A stretch of 64,000 nucleotides of DNA, from assembly GCF_007595705.1 (NCBI RefSeq), contig NZ_NISY01000003.1:620001-684000 (forward strand), in the 5' to 3' direction. The translations under genes were made by a program, and so were the position numbers. Below are positions 1 through 9,350 of the stretch, one piece after another. Each line of letters opens with the position of its first letter. The stretch's first letter is position 1. This stretch comes from Streptomyces sp. SAJ15 (GTDB taxonomy: Bacteria > Actinomycetota > Actinomycetes > Streptomycetales > Streptomycetaceae). The notes beneath the pieces were generated by a model, which saw only the letters and a list, made by a program, of their open reading frames with translations, did not search any database and was not told where the DNA came from.

Positions 1-115
1 GCGGTCGCCTCGCTCGCTACGGCCGCCTGGGTCGTCCCGGTCGGCTCGGGCGCGTCTGGTCGGCCGACCCGGCGGCCGTGCGCGGGCCGGGTGTGCGCGC
101 TCTTCGCGGGACGGG

Positions 116-844
116 TCAGCGGGGCGACTCCGGGGGGCGCTGCCGCGGCATGTTCGGACGGGTGGCCGGCGGCAGCGGGAAGCGGTTCGAGGGCGGCGGG
201 CTGTCCGGTCGCGCGCTCCAGGCCAGGGACTGGGTGAACAGCGGCGCCGAGCCGGAGCGGAACTCCACCATCCAGTCCGCGGTCTCGGTGCGGACCAGCT
301 CCGAGACATCCTCGCTGAACCGCCGCAGCACGGTCAGACAGCGCTCCGCCGCCTCGCTCGCGGTGCCCTCGGCCGGGCCGAGCACCTCCCGCACGCTCTC
401 CGACGCCCAGTCGAACTGCAGCGCCTCCAGCCGTCGGTGCACCGCCTGGGCGGTGGCCACGTCGCGCATCCAGCCCGCGGTCAGCCCGAAGCAGCGGTCG
501 GCCGCCACGCAGGCGACCGTGAACAGCAGCGCCAGATAGCCCCAGGCGGCGCCGCCGTCCAGCAGCCCGTTGAGATCCAGCAGCGGCAGCGACGCCCCGA
601 CCACCGCGCCCACCACGGCCCCGATCCGCAGCGCGTGCGCGGTGCGCCGCTTCCAGACCCGGTCGGCGAGATACCAGTCGGCCACCCGCAGCGCGCCACT
701 CTCCACCCACCGGTAGAGCTCGTCGAGCCGTTCCGCGGGCTCGCCCCAGTCGCCGTGCGGGAAGGGCCGACCCAGCAGGTCGCCCTGTTTGCCCCCGCGC
801 CCCCGCCGAGGGGGCCCCTCGGGCTGCATCTCCGGCTGACTCAC
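116..844 (-). CDS. SLATT-domain two-TM membrane protein
   Basis: The protein has 242 residues. It has a short basic N-terminus, two adjacent hydrophobic segments (about residues 60-78 and 85-105), then a helical tail, which matches the SLATT family (paired-helix membrane proteins often associated with nucleotide-sensing defence systems). The GTG start at 844 is preferred over the ATG at 829 because GGGAG sits about 8 bases upstream. It is divergent from purD and has no visible partner enzyme, so a defence role is not supported here. In Streptomyces this solitary version appears to be a core gene. Its function is unknown. Confidence 0.7.
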   Translation of the reverse strand: MSQPEMQPEGPPRRGRGGKQGDLLGRPFPHGDWGEPAERLDELYRWVESGALRVADWYLADRVWKRRTAHALRIGAVVGAVVGASLPLLDLNGLLDGGAAWGYLALLFTVACVAADRCFGLTAGWMRDVATAQAVHRRLEALQFDWASESVREVLGPAEGTASEAAERCLTVLRRFSEDVSELVRTETADWMVEFRSGSAPLFTQSLAWSARPDSPPPSNRFPLPPATRPNMPRQRPPESPR

Positions 845-1087
845 CCGTGCACTCCCTGCTGCGGCTGCATGTCTCTCTAAGAACGCGCAGCCTCCATTCC
901 TACCGCCGAACGGTTGGCCTCGCGGACAAGATCGCGAGAATTCCGCTCGTACGTGGCGGTGGTCGGGTATAGGCGCGTCCTCGACCTCACCCGAAAGAGT
1001 GTGCCCGGTCGTCTTCGCGCCGCCGCGCCGACCCCGTGGGGACGCCCGCGCGGAGCGCCGCCGCCGAGAGGCAATAGGGTGCCTACC

Positions 1088-2344
1088 GTGAAGGTCCTCG
1101 TCATCGGCGGCGGCGCCCGCGAACACGCCCTGTGCCGCGCCCTCTCGCTCGACCCCGACGTCACCGCGCTGCACTGCGCCCCCGGCAACGCAGGCATCGC
1201 CGAGCTGGCCACGCTGCACGCGGTGGACGCGCTCGACGGCGCGGCCGTCGCCGACCTGGCCGCCACCCTGGAGGCGGACCTGGTCGTCATCGGCCCCGAG
1301 GCGCCGCTGGTCGCCGGGGTCTCCGACGTGCTGCGGGAGCGCGGGATCCCCGTCTTCGGCCCGTCCGCGGAGGCCGCCCGGCTGGAGGGGTCCAAGGCGT
1401 TCGCCAAGGACGTGATGGCCTCCGCCGGCGTTCCCACCGCGCGCGCCTACGTCTGCACCACCCCCGAGGAGATCGACGAGGCCCTGGACGCCTTCGGCGC
1501 GCCGTACGTCGTCAAGGACGACGGTCTCGCCGCCGGCAAGGGCGTGGTCGTGACCTCCGACGCCGAGGCGGCCCGGGCGCACGCCCTGGCCTGCGAGCGG
1601 GTCGTCATCGAGGAGTTCCTGGACGGCCCCGAGGTCTCGCTGTTCGCGATCACCGACGGTGAGACGGTGCTGCCGCTCCAGCCCGCGCAGGACTTCAAGC
1701 GCGCCTACGACGCCGACGAGGGCCCGAACACCGGCGGCATGGGGGCCTACTCCCCGCTGCCGTGGGCGGACCCGCGGCTGGTCGACGAGGTCATGGAGAC
1801 CGTGCTCCAGCCCACCGTCGACGAGCTGCGCCGGCGCGGCACGCCCTTCTCCGGGCTGCTGTACGCGGGGCTCGCGATCACCTCGCGCGGGGTGCGGGTG
1901 ATCGAGTTCAACGCGCGCTTCGGGGACCCGGAGACCCAGGTGGTCCTGGCCCGCCTGAAGACGCCGATCGCCGGCGTGCTGCTGAGCGCGGCCACCGGCC
2001 GGCTGGACACGCAGCCGCCGCTGCGCTGGCACGAGGACGCCGCCGTCACCGTGGTCATCGCCTCCCACAACTACCCCGACACCCCGCGCACCGGCGACCC
2101 GATCCACGGCCTGGCGGAGGTCGCCGAGCAGGACGCCCCGACGGCGTACGTGCTGCACGCGGGCACCAGGCGGGACGCCGAGTCCGGCGAGGTGGTCAGC
2201 GCGGGCGGCCGGGTGCTCTCCGTCACCGCGACCGGCGCCGACCTGGCGACGGCGCGCGAGCGCGTCTACCGCGCGGTCGCGCGGATCACCCTGGAGGGCT
2301 CGCACCACCGCTCGGACATCGCCGAGAAGGCCGCCTCCGCCTAG
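1088..2344 (+). CDS. purD: Phosphoribosylamine-glycine ligase
   Basis: PurD ligates glycine to 5-phosphoribosylamine with ATP to give GAR, the second step of de novo purine synthesis in the cytoplasm. The 418-residue protein has the usual length. It opens with the GGGAREHAL motif and carries the ATP-grasp signatures [10 protein letters not shown] and [14 protein letters not shown] at 1088 is chosen because it places the conserved MKVLVIGGG at the N-terminus. An in-frame GTG at 1079 lies closer to a GAGAGG Shine-Dalgarno and cannot be excluded. The other pur genes are scattered over the next 20 kb rather than in one operon. Confidence 0.95.
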   Translation: MKVLVIGGGAREHALCRALSLDPDVTALHCAPGNAGIAELATLHAVDALDGAAVADLAATLEADLVVIGPEAPLVAGVSDVLRERGIPVFGPSAEAARLEGSKAFAKDVMASAGVPTARAYVCTTPEEIDEALDAFGAPYVVKDDGLAAGKGVVVTSDAEAARAHALACERVVIEEFLDGPEVSLFAITDGETVLPLQPAQDFKRAYDADEGPNTGGMGAYSPLPWADPRLVDEVMETVLQPTVDELRRRGTPFSGLLYAGLAITSRGVRVIEFNARFGDPETQVVLARLKTPIAGVLLSAATGRLDTQPPLRWHEDAAVTVVIASHNYPDTPRTGDPIHGLAEVAEQDAPTAYVLHAGTRRDAESGEVVSAGGRVLSVTATGADLATARERVYRAVARITLEGSHHRSDIAEKAASA

Positions 2345-2992
2345 CCGGCGCCTCTTGCGAGGGCTCGGGGGTTCGCCTCCGGGCCCTGAGCGGCTGTCGC
2401 ACGCCCTTCGGGTCACCGGTGTGTGCCGTGCGGGGTCGGAGGGCGTGCGCGGCCGCGAGAGCGGGCGGTGGGCGCTCTCCGTGCCCGTCCGCGCGGGGCG
2501 GCCCCGGTACAAGCGGCGGCGGTAGGCGCGGCGGCCGCGGTACGCCGGGTGGTCGCGGTGTGCGGGGTGGCCGCGGTACGCGTGGCCGCCGCGTTGTGCG
2601 GGTGGCCGCGGTATGCGAGGTGGGCCCGCGGCTGGTCGCGTCCTCCGGCTCCCCGTGAGCGCCCGGAGATCCGTCGCCGACTGGAATCGGACGAAGTTAA
2701 TCCGGTTTCCGTTCGGGCGGCGATCGTTCGTGATCGCTTCCGGCGTGCTTTCGTGCGCGAAAGCCCAGATGGTTGCCTCACTCTGCCCAAGGCCATTCCA
2801 TCGAGTGACCGCTGCCCCATCCTGCTGACGCACGCGCGGGCCCCAACTAGGGTGCCGCTCAGGAGCGCTGCGGCAAGTGGCCCACCGGCATTGCGGTGTC
2901 GTTGTCCGGTGTGACAGTGGGGGAGTAAGAGCAACGCCGCCGGCGTCCGCTGGTTTCACTCATCGGCAGGGCAGTAGGGGGTGATCAGACTC
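2345..2992. other. Intergenic region, purD to membrane protein
   Basis: About 650 bases with no convincing gene. It holds degenerate 18-bp GC repeats at 2533-2622 and a less GC-rich stretch near 2690-2760 that probably carries the promoter of the downstream gene. Long antisense reading frames here are products of high GC. Confidence 0.6.
2533..2622. repeat. Degenerate 18-bp tandem repeat
   Basis: Units resembling GGCCGCGGTACGCCGGGT start at 2533, 2551 and 2569 and continue more loosely to about 2622. They have no coding potential that looks real. Confidence 0.55.
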
Positions 2993-5302
2993 GTGACAGG
3001 TCCGGAAGCAGGTGCTCAGGCAGCGCGCGTCCGCGCACTCGCGGTGTTGCGCATTCGAAGCACCGCGCTGGCGGTCGCGCTCCTGCCGGCCGCCGCGGCC
3101 GTGGTGCTGCTGGTCGGGAGCGCCACCGGGCGGATCGGCGGCTCGGACGCGGGCGGCTGGACCGCCCTGCGCTGGGTGGCCGTGGTCGGGGCCGTGGTGG
3201 CCCTGCTGCTGGCGGCCGGTGTCGCCGCGGTGGTCGTGCGGGCCAGACCCGCGCTCTCCCCGACCGTGCCCATCCCCGAGGCGATGGCCCCGGACCTCTA
3301 CCGCCTGGTGCGCGACCTCGCCGACCGGCTGGACGTCCCCCCGCCCTCCGCCATAGCCCTCACCCCCGACTGCGACAGCTGGCTGGAGGACCGCACCCAT
3401 CCGGCGCACGGGGCGTCCGCGGCCGAGGCGCCGCCGGTCGACGGGCCCGCCGCCCTCGCCGGGGCCGCCGCATGGCCCGCCGCGGCGACGCGGCTCAGAC
3501 GGCCGACGGAGGGCGGTCCGGCGGGCTCCGGGGGGTCCAACCGGGCCCGCCGGGTGCCGCGGCCCCCGGTGCTGGTGATCGGCTCGCCCTTCCTGTGGTG
3601 GATGCGGGTCGCCGAGCTGCGGGCGATCCTCGCCCCGGTGGTGGCGGGCACCGGCCCCTCCGTCCACCCTGATATAGCCGCCGCCCGTCGCTTCGTGCGC
3701 GGCCTGGACGCGGCGGTGGCCGTGGCCGGCCGTTCCGGCGTGGCCGCGCCGGGCACCCGCCGGTCGGGCGCCCGTCGCTCGGGCGTCGTGGGAGCGGCCC
3801 TCTCCGCCGTCTTCGACCGCTCCGTGCGCCGCCCCGCGCTGGCGTTCGTCGGCTGGGTCGCCCGGCTGCTGCTGCGCGGCTGCCGGGACCACGCGGCCGA
3901 GATGGAGCGCGGCGTCGCGGCCGCCGCCTCCGAGCGCGCCCAGACCGTCGACTACGGACTGCGGATCGTCGCCCAGGAGCAGGTCGGCCTCGCCTACGCC
4001 GGCTGGGACCGGCTGCTGACCCGGGTGGCGCTGCCCGCCTGGCGGATGGGCCGCTGGCCGTCCCGGCTGGACGCCGGCGTCGTCGCCGCCCTCACCGAGC
4101 TCTCCCGCCGCGACCGGCTGGCCGAGGGCTTCGCCTCCCGCCTCGGCGAGCGGCCGGCCTGCGATCTGCTGGAGGAGCCGGGGCTCATCGACGAGGCGAC
4201 ATCGCTGCTGGCCGCCCGGCTCTTCCACGGCGGCCCGGCCGAGCCGAGGCCCGACTGGTCGCCCATCGACTGGGACCGGTATCCGGAGGAGGTCGTGGAC
4301 CGCAAGTGGCGGCTGGAGTCCGCCCGGCTGCAGCGGGTCCTGGACGACCTCCCGCCGCCCGACGCCGTGCGTCCGGGCGCGGCGCGCCCCGTCGGGCCCA
4401 CCCTGGCCCATGTCATCGACCGGCTCACCGAGGGCGACGACGTCGGCGGGGCGGGCGAGATGCTGGCCGCGCGGCTGAGCGGCGAGCTGGCCCGCGAGGA
4501 GGCCGCCGAGCGGTCGGCACGCCGGGCGGCGGCCGTGGCGGCCGCGCTGGGCGGCGAGAGGGACACGGCGGAGGCCGGAGCAGGGCCCTCGGGACCCGCC
4601 GGGCCCCCATCGACCGAGCGTCGGGAGACACCCGGTTCGCCCGGGCCTACGGGATCGACCGGGAGGCGGGGAGCGTCCGGGTCGCCCGGGGCGACCGGGC
4701 GGGCCGAGGCCGCTTCCGAGCGGCGGGAGGGGCCTCGTTCCGCCGGCGGTCCGCAAGGGGCCGCCCCGGTGGCCGCCGCCCCCTCTGTCGCGTCCGCCGT
4801 GGCCGCGGTGGCCTCCGGGGCCGGCGGCGCGTCCGGCGCCGCCACGGCCGTCGGAACGGACTTGCGGGCGACGGCTCATCGTGCCGGGGTCGGGGGCGCC
4901 GCCGTCGCCGCCACGGCCGCGGGGCCGGCCGGAGCCACCGCGGTCTCGGCGGTCCCCGGCGGCTCCGACGGCCCGGGGCAGCCGGCCGCCTCCGGCGGCT
5001 CGGGCAGCGATCCGTGGATCGACGGATTCGTCCCGCTGTTCCCGCTCCAGCCGCCTCGCACCGGCCGCGAGCTGCTCGCCGACCATGTCACCGCCATGGT
5101 CTGCTGCACGGCCGTGGACAGCGCCGGCGCGGCCCCCGGTCTGGACTGGCTCGACGGGCCGGCGCTGCTGGTCGGCGGCCGTCGGGTCGGAGACCTCACG
5201 CTGCCCGTGCTGAGCCTGGTGGAGGACGGCGACGCCGAGCCGCTGCGCGCCTGGCTGGGTGAGCACGGTGTGCGTCCGGACAAGCCCGTCCGCCTGGTGT
5301 GA
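2993..5302 (+). CDS. Large membrane protein, M48-peptidase-like without HExxH
   Basis: The protein has 769 residues with two N-terminal membrane helices (about 22-43 and 61-82). A cytosolic region follows in which IGSPFLWWMRVAELRAILA (about 196-214) reads like the segment leading into the M48 zinc motif, but the HExxH position is replaced by PVVAG. The second half has a low-complexity linker with collagen-like G-X-Y triplets (about 530-570), an Ala/Gly-rich stretch, and a conserved C-terminal block. GTG at 2993 is chosen because the sequence before it, AGGGGGTGATC, closely matches the full anti-Shine-Dalgarno complement. GTG at 2981 is possible. The M48 link is my inference and the function is unknown. 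Confidence 0.7.
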   Translation: MTGPEAGAQAARVRALAVLRIRSTALAVALLPAAAAVVLLVGSATGRIGGSDAGGWTALRWVAVVGAVVALLLAAGVAAVVVRARPALSPTVPIPEAMAPDLYRLVRDLADRLDVPPPSAIALTPDCDSWLEDRTHPAHGASAAEAPPVDGPAALAGAAAWPAAATRLRRPTEGGPAGSGGSNRARRVPRPPVLVIGSPFLWWMRVAELRAILAPVVAGTGPSVHPDIAAARRFVRGLDAAVAVAGRSGVAAPGTRRSGARRSGVVGAALSAVFDRSVRRPALAFVGWVARLLLRGCRDHAAEMERGVAAAASERAQTVDYGLRIVAQEQVGLAYAGWDRLLTRVALPAWRMGRWPSRLDAGVVAALTELSRRDRLAEGFASRLGERPACDLLEEPGLIDEATSLLAARLFHGGPAEPRPDWSPIDWDRYPEEVVDRKWRLESARLQRVLDDLPPPDAVRPGAARPVGPTLAHVIDRLTEGDDVGGAGEMLAARLSGELAREEAAERSARRAAAVAAALGGERDTAEAGAGPSGPAGPPSTERRETPGSPGPTGSTGRRGASGSPGATGRAEAASERREGPRSAGGPQGAAPVAAAPSVASAVAAVASGAGGASGAATAVGTDLRATAHRAGVGGAAVAATAAGPAGATAVSAVPGGSDGPGQPAASGGSGSDPWIDGFVPLFPLQPPRTGRELLADHVTAMVCCTAVDSAGAAPGLDWLDGPALLVGGRRVGDLTLPVLSLVEDGDAEPLRAWLGEHGVRPDKPVRLV

Positions 5303-5390
5303 GCCGCCCGCGCGGAGGGTGAGGCGCGGGCCCGGCCGATCGAGGTGCGTGCCCAGGTAGTCGGCTCGCCCTCTCCCTCGGCCGGCGTCG

Positions 5391-5474
5391 GCGATCACGC
5401 TCGGCCGGGGTCCGCGATCACGCTCGGCCGAGGTCACGCGATCACGCTCGGCCGGCGTCGGCGATCACGCTCGG
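5391..5474 (+). repeat. Four tandem copies of GCGATCACGCTCGG
   Basis: The 14-mer GCGATCACGCTCGG begins at 5391, 5414, 5438 and 5461, a spacing of 23, 24 and 23 bases, with similar GCC-rich spacers. The array is the main content of the 350-base gap before the gene at 5654 and could be an operator array. No regulator is identified. Confidence 0.8.
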
Positions 5475-5653
5475 TCCCTTCCGGGAAAGTTCAGTCTCGC
5501 CAATTCGCGACGATCAGTGACGGAGTGGGTGCGTTATGTGATGTGCTGTAGCCAAACGCTGTCACTCGGCCCCGTGCGGGCGGACCTACAGAACAGTGAG
5601 CGAGGCAGCAGGACAGCAGCCAGCCGTCGGGGGAGGCAGGGAGGGGAGCGAGC

Positions 5654-7237
5654 ATGGGCACGGAGCAGATCCGGCGCTGGGAGTCAGGGGCACTCGCACA
5701 TGCGGTCAACGACCCTTTCGGTCAGGGACCGCTGCCCTGGCTGCGGGGAAGTGAGAACTATTTCGACGACACCGGCCATATGGTGCCGTGGTACGTGGAC
5801 TACGGCACCGTGGCCGGTGCGGGCACTCACGAGGTCTCCGGGGCCGGCGGGCGGCTCCCCGACCCCCGGCCGGCGGCCGGCGCACGGGCGGGCGGCCCGG
5901 CCGGCGCCCGCCTCGGCGCCCGCGCGGGCCGCGGCACCACCCGGCGCTCCTCCGGCCCCCGCACGGCCGACGATGTGCACCGCCAGATCAAGGGGTTCAC
6001 CTCCACCCCGGCCGCCGCCCCCGGCGAGGCCATCGACTTCCGGATCACGGTCGACCCGCCGCAGCAGTTCGGCGTGGACGTCTACCGCATCGGTCACTAC
6101 GGCGGCGACGGCGCCGCGAAGATCACCACCAGTCCGCGGCTGTCGGGCATCGTCCAGCCGCCCCCGCTCACCGCCGACCGCACCGTCTCCTGTCATCACT
6201 GGTGGCTGTCCTGGCGGCTCCAGATCCCCACCTACTGGAAGCTGGGCGCGTATGTCGCCGTGCTGACCACGGCCGACGGCTACCGCAGCCACATCCCGTT
6301 CACGGTCCGCGACCACCACCCCGCCGACCTGCTGCTGGTCCTCCCCGAGCTCACCTGGCAGGCGTACAACCTCTACCCGGAGGACGGTCGCACCGGGGCC
6401 AGCCTCTACCACGCCTGGGACGAGCGGGGCCGGCTGCTGGGCGAGCAGGACGCGGCCGTCACCGTCTCCTTCGACCGTCCCTACGCGGGCGCCGGGCTGC
6501 CGTTGCACGTCGGCCACGCCTACGACTTCATCCGCTGGGCCGAGCGCTACGGCTACGACCTCGCCTACGCCGACACCCGTGATCTGCACGCGGGCCGGGT
6601 CGATCCGACCCGCTACCGGGGGCTGGTCTTCCCCGGTCACGACGAGTACTGGTCGATGTCGATGCGCCGCACCGTGGAGCTCGCCCGCGACACCGGCACC
6701 TCGCTGGTCTTCCTCTCCGCCAACACGATGTACTGGCAGGTGGAGCTGGCCCCCTCGCCCGCCGGCCCGGACCGGCTGCTGACCTGCCGCAAGCGCCGGG
6801 GCCCCGGACGCTCGGCGCTGTGGCGCGAGACGGCGTCGCCGGAGCAGGAGCTGATCGGCATCCAGTACGCCGGCCGGGTGCCGGAGCCGCACCCGCTGGT
6901 GGTGCGGAACGCCGACCACTGGCTCTGGGAGGCCACCGGCGCGCGGGAGGGGGACGAGCTGCCCGGACTGGTCGCCGGCGAGGCAGATCGTTACTTCCCG
7001 CGCACCAGCCTCCCCGAGCACACCCGCCGCATCCTGCTGGCGCACTCCCCGTACACCGACGGCGAGGGCGCCACCCGCCACCAGGAGACCTCGCTGTACC
7101 GGGCCCCCAGCGGCGCTCTGGTCTTCGCCTCGGGCACCTTCGCCTGGTCACCGGCGCTGGACCGGCCGGGCCACGCCGATGTGCGCATCCAGCGCGCGAC
7201 GGCCAACCTCCTCGACCGGATGTGCAAGCGCGACTGA
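5654..7237 (+). CDS. N,N-dimethylformamidase beta-subunit-like protein
   Basis: The protein has 527 residues. After a short N-terminal region and a Gly/Ala/Arg-rich linker (about 55-100), the body contains VDVYRIGHYGGDGA, then LPELTWQAYNLYP, LVFPGHDEYWS and LSANTMYWQV. These are typical of proteins annotated as N,N-dimethylformamidase beta subunit family, which carry a glutamine-amidotransferase-like fold. No small alpha subunit is encoded beside it, so amidase activity on formamides is not established. It has no signal peptide. It stands alone between a repeat array and purC. Confidence 0.65.
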   Translation: MGTEQIRRWESGALAHAVNDPFGQGPLPWLRGSENYFDDTGHMVPWYVDYGTVAGAGTHEVSGAGGRLPDPRPAAGARAGGPAGARLGARAGRGTTRRSSGPRTADDVHRQIKGFTSTPAAAPGEAIDFRITVDPPQQFGVDVYRIGHYGGDGAAKITTSPRLSGIVQPPPLTADRTVSCHHWWLSWRLQIPTYWKLGAYVAVLTTADGYRSHIPFTVRDHHPADLLLVLPELTWQAYNLYPEDGRTGASLYHAWDERGRLLGEQDAAVTVSFDRPYAGAGLPLHVGHAYDFIRWAERYGYDLAYADTRDLHAGRVDPTRYRGLVFPGHDEYWSMSMRRTVELARDTGTSLVFLSANTMYWQVELAPSPAGPDRLLTCRKRRGPGRSALWRETASPEQELIGIQYAGRVPEPHPLVVRNADHWLWEATGAREGDELPGLVAGEADRYFPRTSLPEHTRRILLAHSPYTDGEGATRHQETSLYRAPSGALVFASGTFAWSPALDRPGHADVRIQRATANLLDRMCKRD

Positions 7238-7341
7238 CCCGCGTGGACCCTCCTGGACCGAATCGCGTCCCACCCGCATCGCGGGTGGTCAGACGTGTGA
7301 GGGACAATCGAGGGACTTGGTCGATTCGCACAGGAGGACCC

Positions 7342-8241
7342 GTGTCCGGATTCGTAGAGAAGCCCGAACCGGTAGAGGTGCCGGGCCTTGAGCACCTGCA
7401 CACCGGCAAGGTGCGCGACCTCTACCGGAACGAGAAGGGCGATCTCGTGATGGTCGCCAGCGACCGGATGTCGGCCTTCGACTGGGTGCTGCCCACCGAG
7501 ATCCCCGACAAGGGCCGGGTCCTCACCCAGCTCTCCCTGTGGTGGTTCGACCAGCTCGCGGACCTGGTCCCGAACCATGTGCTGTCCACCGAGCTCCCCG
7601 AGGGCGCCCCGGCCGACTGGGCCGGCCGCACCCTGATCTGCCGCCCGCTGCGGATGGTGCCGGTCGAGTGCGTGGCGCGCGGCTATCTGACCGGCTCCGG
7701 GCTGCTCGAGTACCAGGAGGACCGCACGGTCTGCGGTCTGGCCCTGCCCGAGGGGCTGACCGACGGCTCCGAACTCCCCCTGCCGATCTTCACCCCGGCC
7801 ACCAAGGCCGCCGTCGGCGAGCACGACGAGAACGTCTCCTACGAGGAGGTGGCGCACCGCGTCGGCGCCGAGACCGCCGCCCGGCTGCGCCAGGCCACCC
7901 TCGCGGTCTATGGGCGCGCCCGTGACACCGCGCGCGCCCGCGGCATCATCCTCGCGGACACCAAGTTCGAGTTCGGCTTCGAGGGCGAGGAACTGGTGCT
8001 GGCCGACGAGGTGCTCACCCCGGACTCCTCCCGGTTCTGGCCCGCCGCCGAGTGGCAGCCCGGCCGCCCTCAGCCCTCCTTCGACAAGCAGTTCATCCGC
8101 GACTGGCTCGTCTCCCCGGCCTCCGGCTGGGACCGCCACAGCGAGCTGCCGCCGCCCCCGCTTCCCGCGGAGGTCGTCGAGCAGACCCGCGCCAAGTACA
8201 TCGAGGCGTACGAGCGCCTCACCGGACTCTCCTGGTCCTGA
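7342..8241 (+). CDS. purC: SAICAR synthase
   Basis: PurC joins aspartate to CAIR with ATP to form SAICAR in purine synthesis. The 299-residue protein carries HTGKVRDLY near the N-terminus, the ASDRMSAFDWVLP segment, VPVECVARGYLTGSG, and the C-terminal LADTKFEFGF and DEVLTPDSSRFWP motifs of the family. The GTG start follows an AGGAGG Shine-Dalgarno at 7332-7337. A hairpin downstream at 8399-8430 probably ends both this transcript and the convergent tRNA transcript. Confidence 0.96.
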   Translation: MSGFVEKPEPVEVPGLEHLHTGKVRDLYRNEKGDLVMVASDRMSAFDWVLPTEIPDKGRVLTQLSLWWFDQLADLVPNHVLSTELPEGAPADWAGRTLICRPLRMVPVECVARGYLTGSGLLEYQEDRTVCGLALPEGLTDGSELPLPIFTPATKAAVGEHDENVSYEEVAHRVGAETAARLRQATLAVYGRARDTARARGIILADTKFEFGFEGEELVLADEVLTPDSSRFWPAAEWQPGRPQPSFDKQFIRDWLVSPASGWDRHSELPPPPLPAEVVEQTRAKYIEAYERLTGLSWS

Positions 8242-8398
8242 CGCCGGTCGTAACGTCGCGCCGCCGGGCCGCCGCCCGGCCCTCCGCCCCGGCTCGCTCC
8301 TCCGCCCCCGCCCACAGTGACCGACGTCACGACGCGCGAGGTCCGGGGGAGGGGCCGCGGGTGGGGGCGAGGCCCTCGGGCGGCGCCCGTGACGCACG

Positions 8399-8430
8399 AA
8401 AAAGCCCCGACCTCTCGGCCGGGGCTTTTC
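8399..8430 (-). terminator. Bidirectional terminator, purC and tRNA-Gly
   Basis: AAAAGCCCCG (8400-8409) pairs with CGGGGCTTTT (8420-8429). On the minus strand it lies directly after the tRNA-Gly gene and ends in a T run, and on the plus strand it follows purC. Confidence 0.85.
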
Positions 8431-8437
8431 CCTATGG

Positions 8438-8510
8438 AGCGGACGACGAGGCTCGAACTCGCGACCTCAACCTTGGCAAGGTTGCGCTCTACCAACTGAG
8501 CTACGTCCGC
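8438..8510 (-). tRNA. tRNA-Gly (GCC)
   Basis: Seventy-three bases fold as a canonical cloverleaf. The acceptor is GCGGACG/CGTCCGC, the D-loop contains GG, the anticodon loop is TTGCCAA with anticodon GCC, and the T-loop begins TTCGA. The CCA end is encoded at 8435-8437. A second GCC gene with a slightly different body lies at 13075-13147. Confidence 0.95.
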
Positions 8511-8543
8511 ATGCGCCGCGCTTTCCGTGCGGTGCGAAGTCCA

Positions 8544-9350
8544 CTATAGCCAACCTCGCTCGCGAGCGATGCGCACTGCCGCATGACGGTTCTCCGCACC
8601 CAGCTTCGCGGCGGCCGCCGAGAGGTAGTTGCGGACCGTCCCCTGGGTCAGCGAGGCCCGCTCGGCGATCTCCGCGATCGGCGTCCCGCCCTCCGCCAGC
8701 TCCAGCAGCTCGGCCTCCCGCGCGGTCAGCGGAGAGTCCCCCGCGCTGATCGCGTCGGCCGCCAACTCCGGGTCCACATAGCGGCTTCCGCCGTGCACGG
8801 CGCGGATGATCTCCGCCAGCCGCTGCGCCGAGACCGTCTTCGGCACGAACCCCCGCACCCCCGCCTCCAGCGCCCGCTTGAGATGCCCGGGGCGCCCGTG
8901 ACTGGTGACGATCATGGTGCGGCAGCCGGGCAGCTCGGCCCGTAGAGATGTGGCCACCGCCACACCGTCCATCCCCGGCATCTGGAGATCCAGCACCGCC
9001 ACATCCGGCCGGTGAGCCCGCGCCATCGCCAGCGCCTCGGGCCCCGACGCGGCCTCGGCCACCACCCGCAGATCGTCCTCCAGCGCCAGCAGCGCGGCCA
9101 GCGCTCCCCGGATCAGATGCTCGTCGTCGGCGAGCAGCACCCGCATCACCCCGCGGCCCCCGCCCCCGCCCCCGCCTCCGGACCCGGCACCCCCGATGCC
9201 CGCCCCGCTCTCGCTCCCGGCCCCGGTCCCGGTTCCCGCCCAGGCCCCGGCGGCCCCCGCGGCCCCGATGCTCGCCCGGGTCCCGCCCTCGCCCCCGGCC
9301 CTGATGTCGGTCCCGGTCTCGGCCCCGGCGTCGCCCTCAGTGGGCCCCAT
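8544..9350 (-). CDS. NarL/LuxR-type response regulator
   Basis: A receiver domain (LLADDEHLIRGAL, phosphoacceptor Asp in VAVLDLQMPGMDG) is followed by a LuxR helix-turn-helix (LTAREAELLELAEGG through TVRNYLSAAAAKLG). It is the DNA-binding output partner of the adjacent sensor kinase. The start is uncertain. ATG 9350 overlaps the kinase stop as TGATG and has GGAGGGG nine bases upstream, but it adds 68 Gly/Ala-rich residues. ATG 9146 begins right at the receiver domain (MRVLLADDEH), as in family members. The coupled start is reported here, and 9146 is a serious alternative. Confidence 0.85.
   Translation of the reverse strand: MGPTEGDAGAETGTDIRAGGEGGTRASIGAAGAAGAWAGTGTGAGSESGAGIGGAGSGGGGGGGGRGVMRVLLADDEHLIRGALAALLALEDDLRVVAEAASGPEALAMARAHRPDVAVLDLQMPGMDGVAVATSLRAELPGCRTMIVTSHGRPGHLKRALEAGVRGFVPKTVSAQRLAEIIRAVHGGSRYVDPELAADAISAGDSPLTAREAELLELAEGGTPIAEIAERASLTQGTVRNYLSAAAAKLGAENRHAAVRIARERGWL

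Noticed and set aside
116..2959. A 947-codon minus-strand reading frame across purD
   Set aside because: It runs antisense to purD and through low-complexity DNA. Only its last 242 codons look like a protein.
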